From: Papaver somniferum | Taxonomy: Eukaryota; Streptophyta; Magnoliopsida; Ranunculales; Papaveraceae | Assembly (NCBI RefSeq): GCF_003573695.1 | Contig: NC_039360.1 | Span: 64,047,911 to 64,111,910, forward strand | Length of the DNA: 64,000 nt | Reading direction: 5' to 3' | Shown here: in pieces, positions 1 to 11,940 of the stretch | Position numbering within the stretch: the stretch's first letter is position 1 | Layout: each line of letters starts with the position of its first letter | Program-made: the position numbers and the translations under genes | Notes under the pieces: model-generated | Seen by the model: only the letters and a program-made list of their open reading frames with translations | The model's database searches: none | What the model was told of the DNA's origin: nothing

Positions 1-312
1 AGCTAGTCATGTCATTGGCCCTTCCAAGCTAGCCTTGCCGTTGGCCCTTCCAAGCTAGTCATGTCATTGGCCCTTCCAATCTAGCCTCGCCATCGGCCCT
101 TCCAAGCTAGCCTCGCCATCGGCCCTTCCAATATAGTCATGCCATTGTCCCTTCCAAGCTAGTCATGCCATTGGCCCTTCCAAGATAGCCTCGCCATTGG
201 CCCTTCCAATCTATTCATGTCATTGGCCCTTCCAAGCTAGCCTCGCCATCGTCCCTTCCAAGCTAGCCTCGCCATCGGCCCTTCCAATCTATCCACGCCA
301 TCCACCTTTCCG
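1..312 (+). repeat. 26-bp minisatellite, about 12 copies
   Basis: Unit AGCTAGTCATGTCATTGGCC plus CTTCCA repeats in exact 26-base register from base 1 to 286, with a degenerate twelfth copy to 312. Two unit types alternate irregularly: AGTCATG(T/C)CATTGG and AGCCTCGCCATCGG. The array continues past the left edge, so its true length is unknown. Confidence 0.9.
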
Positions 313-408
313 TAGCCGTTCAAAGCAGCGCCATCTTAGCCGTTCAAAGCAGCGCCATCTCCACCAGTCAATGAAGCACCATCTTGGCCGTTCAAGACAG
401 CGCCATCT
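313..408 (+). repeat. 24-bp minisatellite, 4 copies
   Basis: TAGCCGTTCAAAGCAGCGCC plus ATCT occurs twice exactly (313-336, 337-360), followed by two diverged copies (361-384, 385-408) that keep the GCGCCATCT or GCACCATCT end. It abuts the 26-bp array. The other Tat-like element in this window has a different 24-bp repeat at the same relative place (59197-59625). Confidence 0.8.
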
Positions 409-1494
409 CCATGCATTCTGTAACTTAGCCGGCTAGCAACATTCTCCGCTCCGAGGACCAAGTCGCAGTACCACCTCTGCCAATTAGTAGCCAAAATTGC
501 AGTGTTGAGGCCAGCACCCCACGGCCAAACCAAATTTATGAGAAACCGCCGATGCAAGGAGCGCAGATTCTTCGTACCTCTGACGAAGGTTAGCCAAATC
601 TCCCTGATAATCTCTTCATGACTTGTTGTTTCGATTTGATCCTCATCTGTCACCATCTCATGCTTACCCCGCAACAATGCCAATGTTCCGAGCTAAGCAG
701 GGGACTTAATGTTGATGGTGGTTTCTAGCTTAGGGTTAAAATCGTAAAACCTTGCATCTGATGTGACGTCACTCTGCAAGGAAACAGAGCCATGTGTGCT
801 ATCATCTCCACTGGCATATTCATTGATCCACTCAATATACTTACATGAAATTTATCCAGACTGGCGAATCCCAGATGTTCTGTAAATTTCGGCGCCTCGC
901 GTATATTCACTTAATATAAGTTCCTCTGGATGCCTTCTATGCTATGTTCTGCGGATGAACTCTTAATGTTGATATGCCATGACGATTCATGTTCACTCGC
1001 AGTAGAGTAACACGAATCACCAAGTATCAAGAATAAGATCTCTGCATAAGGTATTCAATCAGAAAAGCATGCTGCTCCCTGGCAACAAACTTAAAAGAGC
1101 TATGTGTTGACACATAGAATTCAGTCAATCGTCCTGACTAACTTGCAGAAGTTAGGGTTTCGTTCCTCGCGCAATACACCAGACCTTGCTTGTCAAAATT
1201 AAGCCTAAGAAAACTAAGTAATTAATCCGCCATGGATTAGCAGGTGCAGAACCTCGCTCAGAATAAGAAAAAACAGGGAGCCGCAGCAGCAAAAAGAGGA
1301 GTGGCCATGCCCGAGGCCAACCAGCGCCATTGGCCACGCCCCGACCCTATTTCCTCGACCAATCAGGTCGCTTTAAACTCGCCATACTCTCACCAGAACT
1401 ATAGTTACGCCCTATGTTTGGCCGGCCCCCTTTTGGGCCAATCAGGTTGCTCTGAACTTGCCACCATACATTAAAGACCAAACGCACCCTGCCG

Positions 1495-1965
1495 CGCCAC
1501 CATGCTAAACTGACAAGCCAAACGCGCCCTACCATAAGAACATAGTGGTCGTCATGCCAACATGCCACTCTACCACGGTAGCATGCCAACATGCCACTCT
1601 ATCGCGGCAACTTCGCAACATGCCAACTTCGCAACATGCTACCTCGCAAACATGCCACTTCGTGGCAACCTGCCATAAATAGCCACCTACGGCGAATTCT
1701 TCCACGGAGCCTTGGCCACGCCAAGCCCAAGTTCTTTCACGACGAATTCTTCCACGACGCCAAACCCTAACTTTGGCCACGGAGCCAATTTAGCTTTGGC
1801 CATGCCGCAACATCACTGGCATACCACTATACCGCGGCTACTAGCATGCCGCTATGCCACGGCTACACCATTGGCATGCCGCTATGCCATGGATACGCCA
1901 CTAGCATGTGGCCGACGCCACTTCACTATACAACAAGATGTGGCCATAATAAATGGCCATCCTTT
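1495..1965. repeat. CATGCC / GCATGCCGCTATGCC motif array inside LTR
   Basis: CATGCCAACATGCCACT, GCATGCCGCTATGCCACGG and close variants recur more than a dozen times, about every 20-30 bases, interspersed with CGCGGC and TCGCAAC. The motif is absent from the homologous position of the other Tat-like LTRs, so it arose within this subfamily. Confidence 0.6.
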
Positions 1966-2448
1966 TTCATGAGATGCAATCTCAGCCATCCAAGTTCGTC
2001 ATCGAACCGGTAAGCTCGCGACAAGTTTTAGGAGACTAGCCAAAACGATCATAGCATCACATGCTATTTACCTGCGGCAAGCCTCTCGATTTTAACTTGC
2101 CACACGTAGCAAAGTGCTACACGTTTTGCACGAAAACACTCGAGACATCAAAATATGTAGTAAACTGGGGGATGCTCATCGGGGTATTGGTCTGGCGGTT
2201 TACAGCGTGCGGCGTGCAATGCACCCGTTACAAGAAAGTGTCATGAAATGGGATAATTAGTGGTGGTGAAAAGTAACGGTGTAAACAATTCATTTCCTTC
2301 ATCATGGAAGCGTAATGACTGGAGGTTACACGAACTCACTTCCCTCATCATGGAAGCATAGTGCCTGACAGTTACACGTTACTCTTTTCTTCCACCACTC
2401 AATCGTTTCCACTTTCTATGAGACCAGGGTACGTTTCACTATGACTTG

Positions 2449-2456
2449 TATAAATA
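2449..2456 (+). promoter_or_regulatory. LTR TATA box (TATAAATA)
   Basis: TATAAATAGGTC follows ATGACTTG, and the same context is present in both LTRs of the 48625-62512 element (50815-50822 and 62129-62136). Conservation across three LTRs supports it as the element's core promoter, about 370 bases from the LTR end. Confidence 0.55.
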
Positions 2457-2827
2457 GGTCTCACCTATTTCCACCAAACAACGAGTTTTGGTCGGCAACA
2501 ACACAGTATCTAGAAATCACATAGTAGCTTTCCATTCAGCTAACCAGTTCTACTTTCAGATACGAGTCATAAACTACCACACCTTCAGAATCAACTATTC
2601 TGGTCTCAACACTCCCTTCGCTCCCCTCCCTAATACCAACCCTTCTCCTTCACTTTATGACCGAAGCAAGCCTGGAATGACCATGTCTTGTTTAGGCCAG
2701 TTTTTACAGATTGATCTCTCGAATCAAAAGTACTCTCGTGCAGTGCATTGTTTAGGGTTTAGATTCGTTTCTCATCCACACACCCAAAATTACCAAAATC
2801 AGCAGAAACAATTTTCATCCACAAACA

Positions 2828-3263
2828 GTATTGAATCGAGAAAGTGAGATATAACTCTTTGATATACTTTTAATAAGATTGAGTTTGACTGTCTAGTTGA
2901 TTCTCTTAAAAGTATATTGGAGTTAGTCCATACAGATTGCTAATCGAAATATTGGGTGTGGTTGTTAGACCCCCGCTTTTTCAACCTATATGGATAATCC
3001 TTATACAATCTATAAGTTTGGTTACAAAACCGTATTTAAGATTGTTTTAACAAAGTAAACCAAGTATAAACCCGAATTGTTCGCGAACCAAGTTACAACA
3101 AGAACAAGTCTTGTAATATATATTTCAAGATACGAATTCGATAAGAACGAGTCTTGTAGGTTCTCTACAATTGAGTTAATACTATCTAGGTTTAGATAAG
3201 CACAACCTATGATATTTCAATTATAAAGATAAAACAATATAATGCGGAAAAGATATAACACAG
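2828..3263. other. Decayed repeat sequence, part related to the 3.26-kb tandem unit
   Basis: No gene seen. From about 3190 the text (ATATTTCAATTATAAAGAT, TATAATGCGGAAAAGA) matches the 3257-base unit at 15715-15760. The rest looks like an old LTR-type sequence. This copy was split by the 3269-11120 element; the other half resumes at 11121. Confidence 0.5.
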
Positions 3264-3268
3264 GCACC

Positions 3269-5216
3269 TGATGAGTGCTAAAAAGTGCATATTTCTATAT
3301 ATTTTTCTTGGCATTTAACTCATCTTTTGTGCATTAATTCTACATTTTATCCCATATTCTGTATTTTCATTGTTTTCAAGAATAAATATTTTTATTAATT
3401 AATTTTGCATTTTTAGGTAATAAATAAAGTTTGGATGAATAGCGGAGCGAAAAGAGCAGAAAAGTAGTGAAAAGCCGGGAGAAATTACGCAAGGAAGCCG
3501 CAAAGAATGGTGCGCACAAGTCCAAAAAGCTAGGAATGGGCTCAAGAAGGAAGAATTGTTCTTAAAGAAGATATGGGCTTGGCATACCCAAGGCCCAAAA
3601 CCCTCACCCAAACCCATTTCCTATATCCAAACCCGCCTCCATCTTCAGCCGTCGGATTGGATCCATCTCATCATCCAATGGTCGCTTCATCGTCGTTCAT
3701 CGAAATCGGAAGCTCCTGTCTAACACTACAGCACCTAACTCCATCTGGCGCCGTTAGTTTCGTTGTATATCTGCATCCAACGGTCGCTGCCAGCCTCTTC
3801 ACTTTTAGCCGTTAGATCAATCTTCATCTCCACACCCCACGACTAAGCATCGCAAGACATCGAAATTTGATGAAACTGCCTCACACCCAAACATTAATTA
3901 CCCTATACCCCAAAGAGAGAACCCTAACCCAAATCATTTCTCCTCCTTCTTTCTTCTTCTTTCTCCCGACCTGCTACCACCTTTCCCGACTGCAACTCCA
4001 TCATCCATCGCTCCTGTCACCACCATCTCTACCACCAACTCCTCTGTCTCAATCACCTATACATCCCCCTACTCTCTAGCCATCTATTACATCAGCCCAT
4101 CACCCCTTTTTCTCGCTGGAACCCTAGGCGTGAAGAGTTGATGAAATAGATGAGGCTATAGATTGAAATTGAGGGCAGAGAAGGATCGAGAGAGAAGAGA
4201 AGAGGCATGGGTCACCACCAATTCAGCGGATTTGGTGAGCAATTTCGGAATTGAAAATACCTAATTTTAATTTTAGGGTTTGTAAATTATTGGGGCTTTT
4301 GAAGTATAAATAGCTCATAGTGTAGAGGATGAAGGTTATGTCTGGATTAGCCAGCTTCACTCTCTAGAGGTCTGGACTAGCCAGGACCTCAATTGTCCTG
4401 TTTTGTTCCAAGTTCAATGCTATTTTCCATGTCCTGTTTATATTCAAATTTCAATTTCAGTTCAGTTTATTTCAAGTTTATGTTTAAATTCAGTAGTAGT
4501 TGCATTATGTTCTAATTCATTGTGTTAAGGTTTAGATGAAACCTCAGTGCACTGTCTGATAGTGGAATGCTAGGTTAGAGCCTTAATGCATTGTTTTGAT
4601 TGAGCAATGGGAAGAGATTGATGCTCATAGTGCCTGTGATTGATTGTTCTGTCAAAAGACAGTCAATGCTAGGGGCAAACTAGTGAGCAAATTAGTTTTC
4701 CTCCCATTCTAGATGTATGCATAGGATTTTCAACTCAACCTAGGATCACATTGTTTGGCTAGGACACAAGGGTGGATTCAAAGCCTTAGCTTAACCCACA
4801 TTCTGTTTTCACAGTCACTTAATTTCAGTTCTATTTTGTTCACTGCTAAATTTACCTTCCTTCACTGTTTTTCTTGCAATTTGTAGCTGTTGTGCACTGA
4901 AATCAGTGCACAAACTCCCCCTGCCCTTGGCTTACAGCCTTGGTTCCCTGCTATTGTTATTTTATATCCTCTGCCATTTAATCTTTGCTGTGCTGCCATC
5001 GTGTGTTAACTGCTTTGCTTTGTTAACTGTTTTAGTTCTTTGTTTCACTGCCTTCATCCATCACTGCTCACTGCCATAGTGCCTTGTCTCCATTGCTAGC
5101 TTAGATAACTTCTTGTATGCTCCCACTCCCTGTGGACTAACCCCTACTCATCCCTATAATATAAAGCTTGGCCTTGTATACTTGCAAGTTTTGTGTGCAA
5201 CCCCATTTTCACACCA
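3269..5216 (+). repeat. 5' LTR of the 3269-11120 element
   Basis: Begins TGATGAGTGCTAAAAAGTGC and ends TTTTCACACCA. The 3' copy has the same length. Differences are strongly clustered near the two ends; the middle 1.2 kb has only about two (see findings). Confidence 0.92.
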
Positions 5217-5222
5217 AGTTTT

Positions 5223-5240
5223 TGGCGCCGCTGCCGGGGA
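5223..5240 (+). other. Primer-binding site (tRNA-Asp type)
   Basis: TGGCGCCGCTGCCGGGGA starts six bases after the LTR end. It resembles the tRNA-Asp-complementary site used by many plant Ty3 elements of the Athila group. Confidence 0.75.
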
Positions 5241-6131
5241 GCTGGCTGCCATATTTTTGAAGTTTTCACTGCTGTGCTTGAAGCTGTTGTGGCCTTGTTG
5301 TGCTTGAAGCTGTCTCCTGAGATCATTGCACTCTTGTTCACTTGCAGGTGCCACTGAGTTGCTGCTGTTGCTGGAGCTGGTGAACCAAGCCTGCTGCTTC
5401 CAAGCCAAAGCAACTGGCTTTAGCCACCTGCTGCTGCTGGGCTCTGCCTTCTACTGGTGGGCTTGTACTTCTCTGAACTGGGCTTCACCAACTTCAACTG
5501 AACTGGGCTTGCCAAGTGCAGCTGGGCTCTGCCTTCTTTTGTTGCTGGGCTCGTGGTCTTCTGTGAGCTGGGCTTCGTTGCTGCTGCTGCTGGGCTCTGT
5601 TCCACATGTTGTTGCTGGGATTGAGCGTGAGCTGCTAAGGACGATCCCAAAGCCCAACTGGGCTTTTGCAACCAAACTGAGCAGCTGGGCTGTGCTTCAA
5701 AGGTAAGCCTAAACCCATTAAGAGAACCCAACCTGTGGGCTTCCATTTTTAATCTGTGGGCTTGTAATAATTTTTTTTATTTTAATTTTATTTCTTTCTT
5801 TATTTGGGATTGTAATAATTTTAGTTTTATTTTATTTCTTCTTTTTTTTGGGTTTGTAATAATTAGTTTTATTTTATTTCTTTCTTTATTTGGGCTGTAA
5901 TTTAGTTGTTTGTTAGGCTTGTAGTTTCTTTAAACTAAAATTTGGGCTTCAAAACCCATCCCAAAAAAAAAAAAAAAAAAAAACCAAAAACCACAAAATT
6001 TGCTCCCATTTAAACCAAATTCCCAAAATAGGCTTTATCCATAAAGTCTAAAACCAAAATTTTGAAACCCATTACTGAAAATTGTGGGCCTTATTCTCTT
6101 TTTAATTGTGTAATTGCTTGATAAACATAAC

Positions 6132-7757
6132 ATGTCTGGATTTTGGTCTGCTCCTGGGGATGGAAATAAAACTCTTAGAGAACTTGCTTATGGGCATGTG
6201 CCACATTATGAGCCCTCCATAGACCATGATGTCAATAGTTATAGGGATTGTTATGGACATTTTCATAGTCTGGAGCCTCAATACATATACCCTGATAACT
6301 ATTCACACATGTATCAACCAACACAACCTGAAATCTATGCATGTACCTTATGTGGTGGTTTAGACCATCCTGTTGAGAACTGTTATATGTTGCATGATTT
6401 TAGACAATTTAGAGAGTCCCATGAAAATCCAAATTATGAAATGCCCACAAATTGTGAGGCTGGTAGTCATTGGGACCATAATCAATCCTTTGAGGGTTGC
6501 GATCAATCTTTTATAGACCCAAATGACCATGCACACATGTACCCATCACCACAATTCGAACATGAAGAATTTTGTTCCCCTATGAAGTACGAATCTATCA
6601 TGGAAAATCTCAGACTCATTGATCAAAATAATGCTAGATTGGAATTGCGAATGCAGGCATGTTTAGATCGGATGTTGCTTATTAAACAAAATGAAAAAAT
6701 TCATGATGAAATGTGTGTTGTTCCTAATGAAGTGTCTAGTCCCATTCATGTAAATGATGTTGAATATGATCCTAACCTAGAGGAACATGAGTCGACTAAG
6801 GATACCGCAATTGCTAATAGGGACCAATATGCATGTTACCATGATGATGATTATGATGATGATGCTATGTTAGAAGAACATGAAAACATTATGGAACCTT
6901 TTGGTTCAATAACATATGGCTTCTCGCCCTCGACCTTCATGAATGTTGTTTCTTCTAATTCTAATAATCATTGCAACTCATATGATTTTGAGATTGATTT
7001 GGGGCTTGTACAATTGTTCATTGAAAATGAGCATGATATAGGAAAAATTGAATCTTCTGTAGACACTAATGTTCCTATAATTGAAAATGAATTAGTTGTG
7101 TCTGATTCCATGCCTAAGTCACAAGATGTTGTCCCTTCTGATGTTGATGTGAGTACTTTGGACAATCATGATCCCGATTTAGGTCTTGATGTTTTGTTCC
7201 ATGAATGTGTGCATGATTTACCTGTTTCTGATTTAGGGAAAGTATGTGCTAGTACTATTGATCGTACAAATGAAAATAACTTAGATGCACCTACTTTCTT
7301 GCCTAAATCACAGATTGAGATTTTTCCACCCAAGCTAGATTTGGTTTGTCACAAAATTTTTAAACCAACTATTCTGAGAGTCCCTAATCTAGGATTGGAA
7401 CTGTGTGCCTCCGAAGTCCTTTTGGACCATTTTGCATCTAAATATAACATCTTTAAAGAAACACATTTGGAATTAATTTCTCTGACCATCCCAAACACAG
7501 TCCATTTTGAGTTAGACCTTGTGAATCCTGCACCCCTAAAATTGAAAGATTTTGTGCTCAAAAGTAAACCTGTTGAAAAATATAGGTTTGGGGGTGATCC
7601 ATCCGGTTTTTCACTCTCACTCCCTTTTCAGTCCAATTTTAGTTGTTTGAAACTATCGACGTTTCAACACTTCGTCTTTTGGGTTGATCCTCAACTCTTT
7701 AGACTATATGTGTATGGTGAATCTTTTGTATATAATCCAGTAGATAAAATTTCTTAA
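6132..7757 (+). CDS. Uncharacterised element ORF with CCHC zinc knuckle
   Basis: This 541-codon ORF lies alone in the interior of a non-autonomous LTR element. The first ATG of the long frame is at 6132; the frame is also open a little upstream. Near the N-terminus, Cys71-x2-Cys74-x4-His79-x4-Cys84 is a perfect retroviral-type zinc knuckle, so the protein probably derives from gag. A middle segment with methionine, leucine and glutamine-rich helices (about residues 155-195) resembles the C-terminal part of plant Ty3 gag. It is followed by a long acidic stretch (for example a run of Asp near residues 240-250) and a C-terminal domain ending in a DPQLFRLYVYGE motif. The nested element at 53546-59072 has a broken ORF with matching acidic region, a VPNLGLEL/VPHLGLDI motif and the PQLFRL motif. 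No enzyme domain is visible. Inferred role: nucleic-acid binding or packaging of the element's RNA. Confidence 0.75.
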   Translation: MSGFWSAPGDGNKTLRELAYGHVPHYEPSIDHDVNSYRDCYGHFHSLEPQYIYPDNYSHMYQPTQPEIYACTLCGGLDHPVENCYMLHDFRQFRESHENPNYEMPTNCEAGSHWDHNQSFEGCDQSFIDPNDHAHMYPSPQFEHEEFCSPMKYESIMENLRLIDQNNARLELRMQACLDRMLLIKQNEKIHDEMCVVPNEVSSPIHVNDVEYDPNLEEHESTKDTAIANRDQYACYHDDDYDDDAMLEEHENIMEPFGSITYGFSPSTFMNVVSSNSNNHCNSYDFEIDLGLVQLFIENEHDIGKIESSVDTNVPIIENELVVSDSMPKSQDVVPSDVDVSTLDNHDPDLGLDVLFHECVHDLPVSDLGKVCASTIDRTNENNLDAPTFLPKSQIEIFPPKLDLVCHKIFKPTILRVPNLGLELCASEVLLDHFASKYNIFKETHLELISLTIPNTVHFELDLVNPAPLKLKDFVLKSKPVEKYRFGGDPSGFSLSLPFQSNFSCLKLSTFQHFVFWVDPQLFRLYVYGESFVYNPVDKIS

Positions 7758-9172
7758 AACCCTTTTGTTCCTTTTGTATATATTTTGCTAATCCAATATG
7801 ATCTCGGCTGACATATGTTGGATTCTTGCCTTGAATAACGGAGTTCTAATATTGCTTTCGCCGAAATCGGGTATTCTCTTTCCTTTTTCTCTACTCAACA
7901 TGATCCTCTTCATATGTTGTATTATAATTTTGTTCATATTTTGAAACATTGAGGACAATGTTTAGTTTAGGTTTGGGGGTATAGAGTAGATACTTTGATA
8001 ATATGCCATAATTGAAAACAAGAACTCCTTCTTTTTGAAAAAAATGATAAATAAAAATAAAAAAAAAAAAATTGAAAAAAAAAAAAAACATAAAAATGGA
8101 GCTCATTTACCTTGAAATGTTGACTCTTGTGCAAATATGTAATTATTAGGAGTCTTAGTCTAGATATTTAGGCACCCTGATTCTAGCACAATTCACATAG
8201 TGATAAGAAATTTGCACACGCACGATCTACCAATACATGTATAGCCTCGATCTTCAAGGTGTTTGATAGGAAGTTAGATTGCCAATCACTTTAGAATACT
8301 GAATGAGACTTGACTAGCTTGTTCTTTGGTTGGCTGGGATAGAAGTTGGAGGATACATTAAGAAAAGCAACCATAGAATTTGACCGGATGCATTCGATAA
8401 GGACCACCTCTTGCTAAGAGTCATGTAATTATGTTTTTCTTTTTGGTTCATGTATCAAAAGTGTCACTATGTTGTAAAGATCAAAGTTATTTCTTCAAAA
8501 AAAAAAAAAAATATCAAGTATTTATGTATTCCATGTTTTGTCATGTTAAAGACAATATTCTCTCTTGTTCCAAAAATAAAAGAGAGTAATCAATGTAAAT
8601 AAGAGTCATGTAAAGAGTCATCTTTTTGTTGTAAATAGTCTTGTAATAAGCAAGGAGGGTGCAGCCATCGATGTATAACGCGGGTAAACTGAAATATCAC
8701 CAACTCATTGGGTGAACATTCACAATTCTCGTAAAGCCGGACAGCTAGCTTGGCTTAGAATTCGGTTCTTAGCCTAAAAACTATCTCTTGGTGGTTAGTA
8801 GTCATAACTTCAGGTCATTCTAGAAACATGTGTAGATACACTTTACACTCTTATCACATGTATTTTTTTGTTATCAGTGCTAGGATTGTGCCTTTGATAG
8901 CTAGATTGACATCTCCATTTTGCTGTGAGCTTAAACTGTCTTGCACATGTCACATTTGATGGAATATGAGCTTATATTTTGACCTAGAACTTTGTAGGTA
9001 CGTTCTAAGCAAACCTTCACGAGACTTAACTCGTCCACTAGGGACACTTAGTGGTTTAAAAGGCTTAGTACATATGCTAAATGCATTCGAGAGACCAGCG
9101 ACAGTGGTATAGGTAGGATTTCCTTAGTTTTGTTTTACTTGAGGACAAGTAAAATTCAGGTTTGGGGGTATT
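7758..9172 (+). other. 3' untranslated interior and polypurine tract of LTR element
   Basis: No gene seen in these 1.4 kb. Two features recur in the nested element at 57236-58499: a GAGGACAATGTTTAG-GTTTGGGGGTAT stretch near 7950-7980, and a CACTAGGGACACTTAG ... GCTAAATGCA stretch about 120 bases before the LTR. The polypurine tract AGGTTTGGGGGTATT (9158-9172) abuts the 3' LTR. Several poly(A) runs occur (8058-8090, 8497-8510). Confidence 0.7.
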
Positions 9173-11120
9173 TGATGAGTGCTAAAAAGTGCATATTTAT
9201 ATATATTTTTCTTGGCATTTAACTCATCTTTTGTGCATTAATTCTACATTTTATCCCATATTCTGTATTTTCATTGTTTTCAAGAATAAATATTTTTCTT
9301 ACTTAATTTTGCATTTTTAGGTAATAAATAAAGTCTGGATAACTTGCGGAGCGGAAAAGAGTTGAAGAGTAGTGAAAAGCCGGAAGAAATTACGCAAGGA
9401 AGCCGCAAAGAATGGTGCGCACAAGTCCAAAAAGCTAGGAATGGGCTCAAGAAGGAAGAATTGTTCTTAAAGAAGATATGGGCTTGGCATACCCAAGGCC
9501 CAAAACCCTCACCCAAACCCATTTCCTATATCCAAACCCGCCTCCATCTTCAGCCGTCGGATTGGATCCATCTCATCATCCAATGGTCGCTTCATCGTCG
9601 TTCATCGAAATCGGAAGCTCCTGTCTAACACTACAGCACCTAACTCCATCTGGCGCCGTTAGTTTCGTTGTATATCTGCATCCAACGGTCGCTGCCAGCC
9701 TCTTCACTTTTAGCCGTTAGATCAATCTTCATCTCCACACCCCACGACTAAGCATCGCAAGACATCGAAATTTGATGAAACTGCCTCACACCCAAACATT
9801 AATTACCCTATACCCCAAAGAGAGAACCCTAACCCAAATCATTTCTCCTCCTTCTTTCTTCTTCTTTCTCCCGACCTGCTACCACCTTTCCCGACTGCAA
9901 CTCCATCATCCATCGCTCCTGTCACCACCATCTCTACCACCAACTCCTCTGTCTCAATCACCTATACATCCCCCTACTCTCTAGCCATCTATTACATCAG
10001 CCCATCACCCCTTTTTCTCGCTGGAACCCTAGGCGTGAAGAGTTGATGAAATAGATGAGGCTATAGATTGAAATTGAGGGCAGAGAAGGATCGAGAGAGA
10101 AGAGAAGAGGCATGGGTCACCACCAATTCAGCGGATTTGGTGAGCAATTTCGGAATTGAAAATACCTAATTTTAATTTTAGGGTTTGTAAATTATTGGGG
10201 CTTTTGAAGTATAAATAGCTCATAGTGTAGAGGATGAAGGTTATGTCTGGATTAGCCAGCTTCACTCTCTAGAGGTCTGGACTAGACAGGACCTCAATTG
10301 TCCTGTTTTGTTCCAAGTTCAATGCTATTTTCCATGTCCTGTTTATATTCAAATTTCAATTTCAGTTCAGTTTATTTCAAGTTTATGTTTAAATTCAGTA
10401 GTAGTTGCATTATGTTCTAATTCATTGTGTTAAGGTTTAGATGAAACCTCAGTGCACTGTCTGATAGTGGAATGCTAGGTTAGAGCCTTAATGCATTGTT
10501 TTGATTGAGCAATGGGAAGAGATTGATGCTCATAGTGCCTGTGATTGATTGTTCTGTCAAAAGACAATCAATGCTAGGGGCAAACTAGTGAGCAAATTAG
10601 TTTTCCTCCCATTCTAGATGTATGCATAGGATTTTCAACTCAACCTAGGATCACACTGCTTGGCTAGGACACAAAGGTGGATACTAGGCCTTAGCTTAGC
10701 CACAATCCCTTTTACTGTCACTTAATTTCAGTTCTATTTTGTTCCCTGCTAAATTTACCTTCCTTCACTGTTTTTCTTGCAATTTGTAGCTGTTGTGCAC
10801 TGAAATCAGTGCACAAACTCCCCCTGCCCTTGGCTTACAGCCTTGGTTCCCTGCTATTGTTATTTTATATCCTCTGCCATTTAATCTTTGCTGTGCTGCC
10901 ATCGTGTGTTAACTGCTTTGCTTTGTTAACTGTTTTAGTTCTTTGTTTCACTGCCTTCATCCATCACTGCTCACTGCCATAGTGCCTTGTCTCCATTGCT
11001 AGCTTAGGAAAACTTCTTGTATGCTCCCACTCCCTGTGGACTAACCCCTACTCATCCCTATACTATAAAGCTTGGCCTTGTATACTTGCAAGTTTTGTGT
11101 GCAACCCCATTTTCACACCA
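9173..11120 (+). repeat. 3' LTR of the 3269-11120 element
   Basis: 1948 bases, TGATGAGT to TTTTCACACCA, followed by the target duplication GCACC. Contains the same TATAAATAGCTC-like core promoter as the 5' copy (about 10210). Confidence 0.92.
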
Positions 11121-11125
11121 GCACC

Positions 11126-11940
11126 AGAGATTTTTATTAACGAGGAAAACTACAATCTTGTAGAAGAACCCCCGGGCCTAGTCCAGATTGAACACACATT
11201 GATTATAAGTTGTTATACCAATTACTTACTACCAATTCAGACTAGATGTAATATCTGCTTCAGTTATATTCGCGCACCTGTAGAACTCCTAGCAGAACAC
11301 CAATTATCTTTAGGAATTCCTTTTGTAAACCTTATAGGATAACCCCAATTCTCTTTAGAAGATGCTCTTGAAAATTATTTAGTAGAACGTTAATTCTCTT
11401 TAGAAGATACTCCTCAACAGGTTTAGGGTTCCGTAACCTAATTAATTATTCCTCAGAAGATCACCTAGAAAAATCTAGAGATATCTTGATCTATCAAATC
11501 TAGGGTTTATGAAAAATACCTAGGAACATGTTCCGTAACTATCAAAGAGGATAACTTCCCTGTGCTTTACGATCCCCAAGTAAAGTCTTTTGAAATCTCA
11601 CTCTTGTTCGTGAAGAACAAATATATGGAAAACAACCTTATGCAACACACACACAATTTTTCAAGCGATAGGTTGTGTGGTTACATGAAACCCTTATTTA
11701 TAGTAAATGATCGAGGCTAGGTTACTTGGAAACAAATCTACCTTGTCTAGGTTGGGAAACACCCAAATACTTGACCAAAATAGGCTTTTAGTCACGTATT
11801 CACGGTTTAGGTTCGTGAACTGTTGCCAAAAGTTTGTGTTTAATTTTTTATTCACGAAATCAACCTTAGTCAGACTTATAAGTGTTGCTTTAATAAATCA
11901 CTCACAACTTTTTTGTTATAACTCAGAATTGAGTGATTCT
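11126..11940. other. Decayed LTR-like repeat, right half of the split target
   Basis: No gene seen. Bases 11126-11330 match, with many changes, the unit region at 12520-12680 (CCGGGCCTAGTCCAGATTGA against CCGGGACCTAGTCCAGATTG). The remainder (repeated TTCTCTTTAGAAGAT, GATCACCTAGAAAAATC) looks like old minus-strand LTR sequence. This is where the 3269-11120 element landed. Confidence 0.45.

Larger units (their letters stand above)
1..709 (+). mobile_element. 3' internal tail of a Tat-like LTR retrotransposon, cut by window edge
   Basis: The stretch ends in a purine-rich GCAGGGGACTTAA directly before a TGTTGATGG LTR start, and the last 100 bases (CTGATAA, GTCACCATCT, TACCCC) match the tail of the complete Tat-like element at 59810-59916. 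The stretch is therefore the 3' untranslated tail of a related element whose coding region lies left of the window. Most of it is minisatellite (separate entries). I see no intact reading frame that resembles gag or pol. Confidence 0.6.
710..2827 (+). mobile_element. 3' LTR of Tat-like element
   Basis: Starts TGTTGATGGTGG after a purine tract and ends CATCCACAAACA, matching the start and end of the two LTRs at 48625-51198 and 59917-62512. The shared parts are the first 250 bases and the last 650 bases, including the TATAAATAGGTC promoter. The middle is different: it lacks the 215-base modules of the other LTRs and holds an array of CATGCC motifs instead. It is therefore a related but distinct subfamily. 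Length 2118 bases; the following GTATT would be half of a target duplication whose partner lies outside the window. Confidence 0.7.
3269..11120 (+). mobile_element. Complete non-autonomous (LARD-like, Athila-related) LTR retrotransposon
   Basis: Two 1948-base LTRs (3269-5216 and 9173-11120), both TG...CA, are flanked by the 5-base target duplication GCACC (3264-3268 and 11121-11125). A tRNA-Asp-type primer-binding site follows the 5' LTR, and the polypurine stretch AGGTTTGGGGGTATT precedes the 3' LTR. The 3.96-kb interior has one long ORF (6132-7757) and no protease, reverse transcriptase or integrase, so mobilisation must rely on another element. The phrase GAGGACAATGTTTAG followed by GTTTGGGGGTAT near 7950-7980 is the kind seen in the 3' region of Athila-lineage elements; I use that for the lineage, with moderate confidence. 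Confidence 0.9.

Noticed and set aside
5326..5706. 126-codon Leu/Ser/Trp-rich ORF just after the primer site
   Set aside because: It is built from CTGCTG and GCTGGGCT repeats with open frames on both strands; no gag character seen.
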